From Dunaliella salina (taxonomy: Eukaryota; Chlorophyta; Chlorophyceae; Chlamydomonadales; Dunaliellaceae), in assembly GCA_002284615.2 (NCBI GenBank), contig MU069463.1:764080-782707 (forward strand): a stretch of DNA of 18,628 nucleotides, read 5' to 3'. The position numbers and the translations under genes are program-made. This document shows positions 1-9,038 of this stretch, one piece after another (within the stretch, counting starts at the first letter, position 1; each line of letters opens with the position of its first letter). The notes below the pieces were generated by a model. That model had not been told where the DNA came from and searched no databases. It saw only the letters and a list, made by a program, of their open reading frames with translations.

Positions 1-43
<43 letters not shown>
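1..43. repeat. (AC)n dinucleotide microsatellite
   Basis: About 21 uninterrupted AC units start at the first base, so the tract is probably cut by the window edge. It is the same repeat class as the TG tract at 16797-16867, read on the other strand. No function is implied. Confidence 0.97.
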
Positions 44-51
<8 letters not shown>

Positions 52-621
52 GAAATGGACTGCACCCATGCACTTTCACTCGCTTAATGACGCTGGTTAC
101 CATGTGAATTTCCATGTTGTCCAAGTCGAACATTGAGGCACTCCTTTGCAATTTGACAGACTGCAGCATGTGTGAGGTGTTGCATGTGCTGGGTGAGGGG
201 GACTCTTGTTCGAGTAGTTTAAGATTTGAACTTCTCCATCTTTGCTTTTTTTGCTAGATCACTGAAGCTCAGGCAACATGTCACATGTCTTATCAAGAAA
301 GGCTCTGTCAGGCTTACATTGAAAAGTTCCTGAACCCTTTTGCAACAGGCAAAGACACCTGAGCCAGGGGCCTAGTGGTAGGCAGGAACAGCGAGAAGCA
401 CTCTGATTCCTTCCAAGGAGGTAAGATGTTTGTGTGCAGAAGACACTTCTGTCAGGTATGGTTTTGGTGTGGTGGTGCGCGCACATGCGCACATGCATTA
501 CTGACTTGCTTGCGGATATAGAGAGGGAGGTGGTCTTAAACATTTTCCTAGTTTGCCTGGGATACCTGTGCATTATTTTGCTTCGCTACATTTATCTAGC
601 TTACTAAGTCAAATATGGTAA
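44..621. other. Non-coding stretch, no gene recognised
   Basis: Between the AC microsatellite and the 3' tail of the minus-strand LINE I see no convincing coding sequence. A minus-strand open frame of about 100 codons (573-259) has no recognisable motif and is Ser/Cys/His-rich. I treat it as chance. Confidence 0.5.
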
Positions 622-976
622 CTAAAGAAAAGGAAAGAAAAAATATTTAGGCAGAGAAGCTCTCCCTAATTAAGGAAAAGGAAACACATTGACTCATAAA
701 GAGCCGTATGCCCCCTGCACCACAAGATATGAAAAAGAGAAAGCTAATGTGGATCTGGAGGGTTACTAGAAGCACTTGGCTTCAGACCTGGCTGTGGGAA
801 GTTTCTTTCGTTTTCGATAGCGCGGCGTGTGTAGACTAGTTTGTGGTCATATTGAACAGAATGGGCATGAAGTTGTCAAGCAAGCTTTGTGGCGCGTTGG
901 TGGTCCAATCCTAGTTGTTTGAATTGCTTCAGGGTATGCTCAGTGTAAATAGCTCCACCTACACCTAGGAGAGTAG

Positions 977-1614
977 CAGAGGTGGGCGACAGGCCCAAAT
1001 TCCTGAAAATGTTCTTTCCCACCAATATTTTCCAAATCTGACCAGGCCAACCATTGTAGTATAAATAAAAAATGCTTTCAACAAAAAATGATGGAAATGG
1101 GTTGATCCCAGATCACTCTCCTGGCCTCAGATCACCCTTCAATGGCCCACAGCTCCACCCTGGGACCATTTTTCACCCCCCAAAATATTCTTAATAACCC
1201 CTATATGATATGCTAACATCCATAATATTCAAAATTGGGAATGAAGGAGGTCAAAAATTGACCTTTTTGGTACCCCGAGTGCTGGATTTTCTGCAAGGGA
1301 AATGGCTGAAATTCAGTATCTGACCAACCACTGGGTCTGATCACTCCAATTTTTTTGCAATGATATTTTTTTGGTTCAAGGACACCAAATCATTAAACCC
1401 AATTTGGTACACTGGCTGGTCAGATATGGTGGGTGCTTGCTCGAAAAGTAGGGTTTACATTTTGGCAAATAGCAGAAGTGGCCCCGAGTGCTAATATTCA
1501 AATTCAGCAGCTATGGAAAATTTGATGCTAAGCACAAAAATTATCAAGTGGGGCCACCTTGCTAGGTAACATTTCAGAAGGACCCGTTTTTGGGGCCTTC
1601 GTCGCCTACCTCTG
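977..1614. mobile_element. hAT-like non-autonomous element, copy 1 (inside LINE A)
   Basis: The 638-bp element has 14-bp terminal inverted repeats: CAGAGGTGGGCGAC on the left and GTCGCCTACCTCTG on the right, one mismatch when inverted. It is flanked by GGAGAGTAG (968-976) and GGAGAATAG (1615-1623), an 8-9 bp target duplication with one mismatch. Removing the element and one duplication joins the minus-strand LINE codons in frame: VIIHPILLGVGGAIY. Termini starting CAGAG and an 8-bp-class duplication point to the hAT superfamily. It has no transposase frame, so it must have been mobilised in trans. Copies at 3019-4394 and about 8300-8460 share internal sequence. Confidence 0.85.
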
Positions 1615-1920
1615 GGAGAATAGGGTGAATTATAACGGCTTTAGCGTTAATAAGTTTACAATGGTCTGCATGCTGCTGCTTTGCCGCGTTGAACTGATGC
1701 TCTGGCCTTGTGTCTTCACAGAACTTGATTTCTGTTAGGTGCACATGACGTTCATTTGCAAAGTTCATGAGGTTGCCTCATGCGGCTAGTTCTGGTGGTC
1801 CTCCGTGGGGAGCTGCGCAAAGCGTGATGGGGATGGTTAGGTCAGAAACACTGTTTGAAGTATGATTGGCATTGTAATGGGTGATCCAAACAGCATCTGG
1901 TCGACTGGAGTTGAGTCTTT
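1574..1920 (-). pseudogene. PD-(D/E)XK-like nuclease domain of LINE copy A
   Basis: In the copy A reading direction, SRPDAVWITH (RPD codons 1903-1895) is followed about 50 codons later by HVHLTEIKFCEDTRPEHQ (EIK codons 1732-1724). Copy C carries the matching words SRPSALFV and IHLLELKFCPDTN. RPD followed by ExK is the signature expected of the restriction-like endonuclease that follows a zinc knuckle in R2-type and Dualen-type LINEs. Such domains nick target DNA for reverse transcription. An in-frame stop lies between the two motifs, so this copy cannot be functional. The domain call is from motifs only. Past about 1614 the frame runs into the hAT-like insertion. Confidence 0.6.
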
Positions 1921-2116
1921 TCCTCTCTGGAAGGTTACGAGGGAAGAAGTAAGCAGGTAAAGCAGGTTATATTTGAGGCATGTGTAGGGAATTGGAGGTT
2001 GTGTTGAGCAAGCTTAAAATCGCTTCCTATGTCTGTGTATACTAGGCCTGCCCCTACAGGGCATTTGCTGATAGCTTTTGTAATCATTCTGCCTGCAATG
2101 TTACGGCGTTCAGTTT

Positions 2117-2629
2117 TCATGTTGGAGATGATATGGTTTGGGCAGCCTGAGAGCATGTGTAGTGCGCTGTCCAAATGATGGCAGCCTGAGAGGGGTCAAG
2201 ATGGATCAGTTGACTTTTTTTTTTACGTACTGCATATTTTTGGTTGTAGAGGGTGCCCGTGCGGTACTGCAGGATGGTATGCTTCATGGGTACAAAAATG
2301 TTGGTCATATTTCTGCAGGCATTGCTGATTTTTTTTATCACTTGCGGTAATAAGTTTTGATAGTAAGAGTAGTAGCCTGTTTTGGCATTAGCATATCCAA
2401 GCTTGTGTTTAGAATGCATATGGGATTTGAGGGCATCTTGAAGATTGGGGAAATAGGTGAGCTTGTGGACGGGTGGTGAACCTGCTGATGTGCCTGCAGC
2501 ATGCGTTCTTTCTTCCTTAGCCAACCAGAAAATATTTGTAAATGGATTTCCACCAGGACCTGTACCAGGGATCTCGGTGTCTGCCACACGGTTCTGGGCT
2601 TGCTTTGCCTGATGTTTTGCAATAGCATC
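2117..2629 (-). pseudogene. LINE RNase H end and linker, open segment
   Basis: This is the longest open segment of LINE copy A. It begins inside the RNase H C-terminus (ADAIAKHQAKQAQ) and runs through GPGGNPFTNIFWLAKEE and NLQDALKSHMHSKHKLGYAN to GTLYNQKYAVRKKK. After that the LINE frame moves to another register (continued at about 2193-1935: LDSALHMLSGC, then GAGLVYTDIGSD). Copy C at about 14850-15110 gives parallel words (DPFHNFHWLSL, LSDELKTHMHKKRK), which supports homology rather than chance. No initiator ATG is expected because this is the interior of a polyprotein. It is a relic, not an expressed gene. Confidence 0.75.
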
Positions 2630-2662
2630 TGCACAACTAAAGACTTTAAAAGAGTATCTGAT

Positions 2663-3010
2663 TCATGTTACTAGCTCATCAGGTACAATGGTAGACACTC
2701 TGTTGCCTCTCTGAAAGGAATAGGAACACGGTTTGAATGAGGTTTGGCTGATCAATTAAGATTGCACCCTGGTTTGCACATATTTAAGGCAGCAGTTCAA
2801 AGGAGGAAATATCTTATGAGCTTTCTTGGCAGCCCCTTTGCAGCTGTTGCTGTGTTTGCCTGAGGGAAGTGTCTTCAAAGCTGCTGGATGATACCTGCTG
2901 TTGCTGCTGCTCCTGTGAGCAATTCTTGTACTTTTATTGCAAATCTTATTGCAGCTTTAAAAAAATAATACACTGTAACATGGCTGTGTCGTTTACCTTT
3001 TGGTAGGATT
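2663..3010. other. Intergenic, no feature recognised
   Basis: This segment lies between the recognisable end of LINE copy A and the second hAT-like element. It may hold further decayed LINE sequence on the minus strand, but no motif is readable. A short CTG-rich patch at about 2895-2920 is the only local structure. Confidence 0.4.
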
Positions 3011-3018
3011 TAGAATGC

Positions 3019-4394
3019 CAGAGCTGGACAACTTCCTATATCGCTGGACATGCTGTTTCCCGGGTTTCTTTTTATTCAAATTCAATCATGCCAACCACTC
3101 TTATACACTAAATTAGTACATTTATTAGAAAATAACAAAAAATGGAGGACCCCAGATCACTCTTCTGGCCTCAGATCACCCTAAAATGGCCCACAGCTGC
3201 ACCCCAGGACCATATTTCGCTCCTAGAATTTTGTAATTTTAACTCATATACATTGCTAATATCCTGCATATTCAGAAGTGGAGATAAAGAAGGTCAAAAA
3301 ATTGACCTTTTTGGCAACCCTGTGCCAGGAGGCTGCAAGAAGCATAACTTTTGGAACACCCGTGTCCGCCCTGCTAAAAACTATATATTCGGAATCCTGG
3401 GATCAAAAGCTATCGATTGGTATATGAGTCCAATCCGAGGAGGGGGGGGGTGGTGGGGTGTTTGGCGGTGAGAAAGGCCTTTTTGACTTTTTGGGACCCC
3501 CCCTCCAGAATTTTACTGGGCCACTTCTACAGAATTCTAAAGACACCATTGGATTCCTGAGCTCAAGAATTGTCAATTGGCACCCTCTTTGGGTAAATTG
3601 AGTAAAAGGGGGGGTCTGTGTGCATGGTTGGGAGTCAGTGCCATGCGCGCAAGGGTGTGGACGGTAGGGGGTGTAGATGCGAACATGCGGCAAATCAGTT
3701 CAAACTTCCAGGATGGTGACAATGTATGATATTATTATGCATGGTGAAGTCAGGAGGGCAGTTAGTGGACTTGGAAGCCACTTGTGGGTGCCTGGAAGGG
3801 CAGGTATGCATGGGCGACCGCTGCTCAGTTTTTGTCCCATAACTCTACTGCAACTTACTTTTCCAGTATGGTGAGTATGCAGATGGATAGCTATTTCAAA
3901 CAGGAGCAGATTGGTACCCTTCTTGTCCGCGTAGGGTTACTGCATGGGGGGTTTAAGGGTGGGTGGGTGGGTCAGGGGGGTCCCACCCATTTTTTGACGG
4001 GTGTTCCACTACTTTTTTTTTTACCCTCCTGCCTGTGCCCAAATTTTTCCTAGGGAAATGGCTGAAATTCTGTACCTGACCAACCACTGGGTCTTTTCAC
4101 TCCATTTTTTTTGCAAAGGTATTCTTTCGAGACAAGGACTCCGAATCACTTAAAATCACCCAATTTGGTGCAGTGGGTGGTCCGGAAAGGAGGTCGGGTG
4201 GTCAAAAAGTAGGGTTCACGGCGCGGCTGATTAGGCATATGGGGCCAAATCTTGGACAGTTTTTCCCAAATGCAATAGACAGCAAAAAAAAGGCTACATT
4301 TCGAAGGCAAAATTAAGTGTCCAAGATTTGGCCCCGCCTACGCTGGGAGCATTCCAAAAACACCTGTTTTTTGGTGGGAGTTGCCCAGCTTTTT
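3019..4394. mobile_element. hAT-like non-autonomous element, copy 2 (with nested insertion)
   Basis: Internal sequence aligns with copy 1 (for example CCAGATCACTCT then TGGCCTCAGATCACCCT; GGGAAATGGCTGAAATTC; ACCAACCACTGGGTCT). The left end is CAGAGCTGGACAACT and the right end inverts to AGCTGGGCAACT. It is flanked by identical 8-bp direct repeats TAGAATGC (3011-3018 and 4395-4402); the match extends into Ts on one side, so the boundary is uncertain by a base or two. Without the nested 706-bp insert and its 7-bp duplication it would be about 663 bp, close to copy 1 at 638 bp. No transposase is present. The perfect target duplication suggests a younger insertion than copy 1. Confidence 0.85.
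3326..4031. mobile_element. 7-bp-TSD DNA transposon family, copy 1 (nested)
   Basis: A 706-bp insert splits hAT-like copy 2. Termini are CAGGAGGCT and, inverted from the right end, CAGGAGGGT. Perfect 7-bp flanking repeats CCTGTGC lie at 3319-3325 and 4032-4038. The sequence flanking it matches hAT copy 1 continuously across the junction, so the empty site is visible. The interior has G-rich runs (about 3438-3450) and no transposase-like frame. The copy at 6763-7476 aligns over its full length. Confidence 0.88.
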
Positions 4395-4402
4395 TAGAAT
4401 GC

Positions 4403-6755
4403 TTTAAAAAGAAAGATATATCAAGTGTAATCAAACCATTTTTTCAGAACATAAAAATCTTAACGATATATTTGAAAATCATCTTATTGTTTTGTACTTA
4501 TTTGGATTTGTAATGGGATTTGTTTTGTACAATTGTTTCATACACTCCTTCATTAAATTTGGCGATAAAGCATCTAATGTCGATATAATTTTTATGACTT
4601 TTGAATTGGATGCTGTTTTTCCTTTGGATTCCAAACGAATTACATCCAGTTTGAATGTCATACAATAATCAAGAGGAAGCATCAACAAAAGACAAATTGG
4701 GTGTGATGCAGATGTTTGCCCAGAAAGGGCGAACCCCTTGTCACAACCATTAGCGGCATTGTCAAAAACGGTGAACAAGTTATTGTAAAAAGTAAAAGGT
4801 TTACTTATTGCTGCTCATACATGCAGCCCAGCGGAAGCCTCATGCGGAGCGCAACCTGCCTACCCTAGAAATAAATTACTACTGTGGTGATCATCCTGCA
4901 CCCCTTAAATGTTTATATGAATACCGCACCCCCCTCATTAATTTTTTTTTGCAATCCTGCACGTTACTGACCAGGAAAACAGCGCCCCTCCTGTCCACTG
5001 CTTTACTGATGTTCAACTGCATTGACGGAAAGTACGGGTAGCTTGCAGGAACTGCCATTACATTGCATGCCGTTGCATGAGCTTTTCATGGGACTTCTTC
5101 CTCCCTGCTTCCTGCTTCCCTTCCGCTGCTCCACAGTGAGAGCAGGGGGGAAGGGGTAGGCTTGAAGAAGCTAGGCAGTTCCAGTTGATAGCGCCCCCCT
5201 GTTGTAGCCTGTTGGGCTTCCTCGCTCATCACACTTGATATTCTTGAAATGATTATCTTAACAATCTAGCTCCAATCCTGCAGCTTTTGAAGTAGTTATT
5301 TCCAGGTCTTCCCACAGTCATCCCACACACCTCAAAAATGTTTTGTTTGTGGGGTATTCAATAAGTAATATGGTAACATTATGATCACAATGTCCCCTAC
5401 GCGCATGCCCGGGCAACTGAATTTTCTTTGCTCCTGCACAGGTGACGTGCGGTAGCCAATCCTGCTAATGCACAGAAGTAATAGAGCATGTAACTTAAGG
5501 AATCTAAATGGAAGTTGGGTCCAATAATGGTGCAGCTTGCCACGTGGCAAAGATCATAGGAAGTGCACATGAATTAGGATTCTCCTTTGTTTGAGCCGAC
5601 GAGTGCAACCCCTTTTGAGCGGATGTGCAGAAGGTCTGTTTCCTCAGAGAATGGGGAGTCATTCCTGGATCACGAAATGGAAAATGGAGGGACTTGGCTG
5701 AAGAGTGCAAACAGTATCACAGGTGGTCCATTCTTCACCCAAAGCAGGTGTAAAAAAGAAGCTTCAATACTGAGGTGGGCCAAAACCTGTGACGCTTCAG
5801 CTCAGAAACAAAATGTGCATGCTTTCAAAGACATGAGGGCCTGTCTCGGCTTTCCCACCTTGTGGCCAACATGCATAGTCAGGCACGGTATTGACCTTAC
5901 ATTTATCACCAAATCTCTCTTTCTGATCACTCACTGCACATTTTTTTCCAAATCCCAACTAGAGTAGGTCTTGCCTTGCAGAAGGTCAAGCAGTGCAGTT
6001 AGAATTGATACATATGACAATCCTGCATTAAAAAGTGAGCTGTTGTAGCCTCAAACAAGGTGGGTTAGCCACAAGCATTTTTGAGGCATTGCACTGGAGG
6101 GTCGATTTTTTCCTGTAAAACGCGTGTTAACTTGCCCTCAACACACTGACCCCCCTCAAAAAGATCCTTCTTGTGCCCCTTCTCCAACAACAAGGCTACC
6201 AATCTGCTCCTTTTTTGATAAATATCAGTCTGCATACTCTCCATTCAAAAAAAGCAAGTCACTGCAGAGTTAAGGGACAAAAGCTGTGCCTTCACGTACC
6301 AAACCCGCCTATATGTCTGTTGAATTGCTTGCACCTATTCTAAGTGTGCAGGTGACACAGTCTCATGAGAGAGAGGGTACTCCTAGACCCTTGGCAATGT
6401 GATTCTTTGGTCTGTTTTTGGGAACCCTTTTCTTTCGTCTTGCAGATCCTTTTATGCTCTTGCTGCATTCAGGGTAACAGATAGGCATTCTTTTATTATT
6501 TTACATGCTTCATTAAGATGTTCTGTTAAGTATTCCCAAAAATTCTATGGAATTGCATGTGCACAAGGTGCAAACGGAATTTAATGCTCAATACACAGGG
6601 ATGGGTTGCTGATTTGCCTAGCCTTGTCTGGGCCTAGACTAAACTAGAGGTGGATCTTTTGCATCATGGGGATACCCTGGTTGTCAAAAAGTGTCATTAA
6701 GTTATTTGAGAAACGTCACCTGAGATGCACAATAAATCCACTGGAATATTTTTGA
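4403..6755. other. Long stretch without an assignable gene
   Basis: About 2.3 kb separates the two transposon clusters. The first 400 bp are AT-rich and hold a minus-strand open frame of about 100 codons (4778-4479), Lys- and Ser-rich toward its end, that I cannot assign. A plus-strand frame at 5587-5967 (126 codons, Cys-containing, no known motif) is also unassigned. Pyrimidine-rich AG sites such as the one ending near 6446 resemble splice acceptors, but no exon chain can be built. I see no repeat family shared with the rest of the window. Confidence 0.4.
4479..4778 (-). CDS. Unassigned AT-rich open frame, possibly not a gene
   Basis: This is a roughly 100-codon frame starting MFTVFDNAANGCDKGFALSG and ending in a Lys/Asn-rich tail (LYKTNPITNPNKYK). 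I do not recognise a family. Its base composition is lower in G+C than the flanks, and it starts just beyond the target duplication of hAT-like copy 2. It could be a chance frame in AT-rich DNA, a fragment of another mobile or viral-type insert, or a last exon. No membrane segment or catalytic motif is visible. Confidence 0.15.
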   Translation of the reverse strand: MFTVFDNAANGCDKGFALSGQTSASHPICLLLMLPLDYCMTFKLDVIRLESKGKTASNSKVIKIISTLDALSPNLMKECMKQLYKTNPITNPNKYKTIR

Positions 6756-6762
6756 GATGGAA

Positions 6763-7476
6763 CAGGAGCCTCCAAGAAGCATAACTTTTGGAAGCCAAGG
6801 GTCAATCCAATTAAAAATCATATACTGGAACCCTGGGATCAAGGACTATCGATTGGTATACGAATGGGTCCGTTCCGAGGAGGGGGGGGATGGTGGGGTG
6901 TCTGGCGGTGAAAATGGGCTTTTTGACTTTTTGGGACACCCCCTCCAGAATTTTCCTGGGCCACTTCTACAGAATTCTAAAGACACCACTGGATTCCCGA
7001 GCTTGAGGACTGTCAATTGGCACCCTTTTGGGGTAAATTGAGTAAAAGGGGGGGGGGTGTCTGTGTGCATGGCTGGGAGTCAGTGCCATGCGTGCAAGGG
7101 TGTGGGCGGCAGGGGGTGTAGAGGCAAACGTGCGGCAAATCAATTCAAACTTCCAGGATGGTGACAATTTATGATGTGATTATGCATGGTGAAATCAGGA
7201 GGGCAGTTAGTGGACTTGCAAGCTAGTTGCGGATGCCTGGAAGGGCAGGTATGCATGAGCGTCCTCTCCTCAGTTTTTGCCCCATATCTCTGCTGCACCA
7301 CAATCATTCAACGCGCTGAGTATGGAGGTTGATAGCTTTTTGAAAGAGGAGCAGATTGGTACCCTTTTTGTCCGCATTGGGGCACTGGAAGGGGGGTTTT
7401 GGGGTGGGTAAGTGGGTCAGGGGGGTCCCGCCCAGTTTTTGGGCACGGCTTCCACCACTTTTTTTTTAGACTCCTG
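6763..7476. mobile_element. 7-bp-TSD DNA transposon family, copy 2
   Basis: This 714-bp copy has termini CAGGAGCCT and, inverted from the right end, CAGGAGTCT. Perfect 7-bp target duplications GATGGAA lie at 6756-6762 and 7477-7483. It aligns with 3326-4031 across its length (shared words AAGAAGCATAACTTTTGG, CTATCGATTGGTATA, TTCTACAGAATTCTAAAGACACCA, the last given in part as ACAGAATTCTAAAGACACC). It carries no recognisable protein. The two independent 7-bp duplications fix the family's ends and target size. Confidence 0.88.
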
Positions 7477-7483
7477 GATGGAA

Positions 7484-8285
7484 AAAAGGTTTTGCTGGGG
7501 AAGTATTAAGAAATGATACCTGCAATGATGTTGGTTATGTTTTGAATACTTGGTGGTGTGATGAGCTGCGGGTTGAGGGACTAGCACTTGGATATGTACT
7601 CGGAGGATGTACTTAGATGAAATTACTGTTCTTGAATTATCATGCAGCCGAAGACGAGGGGAAAGCACCTGTGGGAGTGCATGAATGTCAGCTAAGGTTG
7701 CCGTGTGCCTGCTGCTCTGATCTCCATGACATAAACCATTGTGTATGGGCGGTCAGCCCAAAGCCAGCTGAGCACCAAGCATTGTACTCATGTGGCTCTG
7801 GAGCATACACAGGTGTATCTCTTATGTAACATTTTTGATGTTGCAGTGCTAGAGCTCATCGGCAATGGCTTGGAGGCCAAGTTGCTTTCTGAAGGGGACA
7901 ACATCTTCAGTTCATTGAGAGCTCTATTGCAGTGTGCAGGAGAGGAGGGCAAGGACTTACAATGACTTTTTACATCCCAGTACAGCAAAACGGGAAGGCA
8001 ATACCCTTTTGGGACTAGCCCCTTCAGAACTTATGCCAATGGAGCCTCCTTGTTAAAAGCAGATCCCTAGCCATCGTCTCCCATAAAGGTCATACCCGTG
8101 TAAGCCTGGGCTCTTCTGACCACGGGGAGCCTCATTGCAAACATGGGACACCCTATTTGCCCATGGCTATCCATACATGTTCAGAACATCCCAGTACTTG
8201 GACCTTTGGGGACTAACTTTTCAGCCAAGCTCGCTGCTTTGCCTTGGTTCTTATGTCACCAGGGCTCAAGCTTCTGGCAGTAACT
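7484..8285. other. Intergenic or possible small terminal exons
   Basis: A pyrimidine-rich acceptor-like TTTTTGATGTTGCAG (ending 7846) precedes an open frame whose last part reads LELIGNGLEAKLLSEGDN and ends with a stop at 7963-7965. A second acceptor-like ATTATCATGCAG ends near 7647. These could be final exons of a host gene, but I cannot link them to a known family or find matching donors, so I do not call a gene. The rest is unremarkable. Confidence 0.25.
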
Positions 8286-8299
8286 TGCAATGTTAGATA

Positions 8300-8460
8300 C
8301 TGGAGGGCTCCTCCAGATCACTCTCATGGCCTCGTTTCACTCTAAAAGGCCCCTTGCCTCATTCCGCTTGTGAAAGAGGTCCAGCAGCCGTTTACATTTG
8401 TAAACAGCTGTGTGAGCATTCTAAACCAATTGTATCGTATTTCCTGCATAGCCAAAGCTC
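8300..8460. mobile_element. Eroded fragment of the hAT-like family (copy 3)
   Basis: CCAGATCACTCTCATGGCCTC followed by CACTCTAAAAGGCCC matches the internal blocks of copies 1 (about 1110-1150) and 2 (about 3150-3190). Weaker similarity continues to TTTCCTGCATAGCCAAAG (copy 2 has ATCCTGCATATTCAGAAG). Neither terminus nor target duplication is recognisable, so the limits are approximate. Confidence 0.55.
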
Positions 8461-9017
8461 TCTTCTCTGCAAGCTGTACCCCTGCCCCATCAAGGGGCCT
8501 CACAAGAAATGCAAATGCGACTGTGAAATGAAGAAAGGTTATGTGATATTTTGTGGCTCAGGCTCCGCTCTCATCAGTTCCAATGGGAGGATATGATGTC
8601 TCCAATCCTCATTGCTTTTTTCAATGTTTGTAGCCAGATAATGGCTGGACGTGGATCCACTGATAAGTAATGGCATGGGTCCTTTGTAAATTCCAAGTTC
8701 ACAGGTAACCTTGACTGCTGTGCAGAACAATGGCCTTTTGCCATATCTGTCTCAAGGACGACTAGATATACCCTGAGCAAGCACCAATCTTCACAACACC
8801 TAATACGTACAAAGTTGATATTATGCTAAAGTACGGGAGGGCATGGAAAACGGTGTTGACACATCCAGGAGCTTCTTTCATTGCCTGGAGTCTGTGAAAG
8901 AAGTGGAAGGGGAAGGCTTGCAAAGCTGGAACTTAGCTTCAGGACTGTTGTTGCTTGCCTTTGCAATCACTCTCTACCCTCTCAATGCATACTTATCTGG
9001 TTGCTCTTGTCTCACAG
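8461..9017. other. Upstream region of the LRR gene
   Basis: This presumably holds the promoter and 5' leader of the LRR gene. A short open frame from an ATG at 8843 (MENGVDTSRSFFHCLESVKE, then a hydrophobic LLLLAFAITLYPL stretch) could be an upstream exon, but no clear donor joins it to the LRR frame. No TATA box can be assigned with confidence. Confidence 0.35.
9001..9017 (+). promoter_or_regulatory. Probable 3' splice site before the LRR coding exon
   Basis: The pyrimidine-rich TTGCTCTTGTCTCACAG ends in AG at 9016-9017, twenty-one bases before the preferred ATG at 9039. It suggests an intron in the 5' leader, or an upstream coding exon. The matching donor is not identified. Confidence 0.5.
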
Positions 9018-9038
9018 GAACAGGGCACCTGCACAGCC

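Larger units (their letters stand above)
622..2662 (-). mobile_element. Copy A: degenerate 3' half of an RNase H + PD-(D/E)XK LINE
   Basis: This is the 3' portion of a non-LTR retrotransposon read on the minus strand. In order it shows: the end of RNase H (CADAIAKHQA, near 2635-2606); a linker (GNPFTNIFWLA, then LKSHMHSKHKLGYANA) that recurs in copy C; the RTGTLYNQKYAVR stretch; a zinc-knuckle relic (GCHHLDSALHMLSGC near 2180-2135); a nuclease-like SRPDAVWI (about 1906-1883) and HLTEIKFCED (1738-1709); a conserved tail, LLGVGGAIYTEHTL; and a 3' UTR ending in a CTTTTCTTTC-like tail near 622-643. Stops and frameshifts interrupt it, and the first knuckle Cys appears to have become TGA. The RNase H segment has lost the usual KSHxGIxGNE block. 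The 5' part (APE endonuclease, reverse transcriptase) is absent. The order RNase H, knuckle, PD-(D/E)XK fits Dualen/RandI-type LINEs; the family name is inferred. A hAT-like element interrupts it at 977-1614. Confidence 0.8.

Noticed and set aside
3403..3693. Pro-rich minus-strand frames, also at 6846-7167
   Set aside because: They lie inside the G-rich parts of the two 7-bp-TSD elements, differ in frame and ends between copies, and show no conserved protein signal.
5587..5967. 126-codon plus-strand frame
   Set aside because: There is no recognisable domain, no splice support and no repetition elsewhere. It is kept only as a note in the intergenic entry.
8955..9038. Extending the LRR protein upstream to 8955
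   Set aside because: The first codon there is TTG, and the segment contains the pyrimidine tract and AG of a probable splice acceptor, so it is more likely intron.
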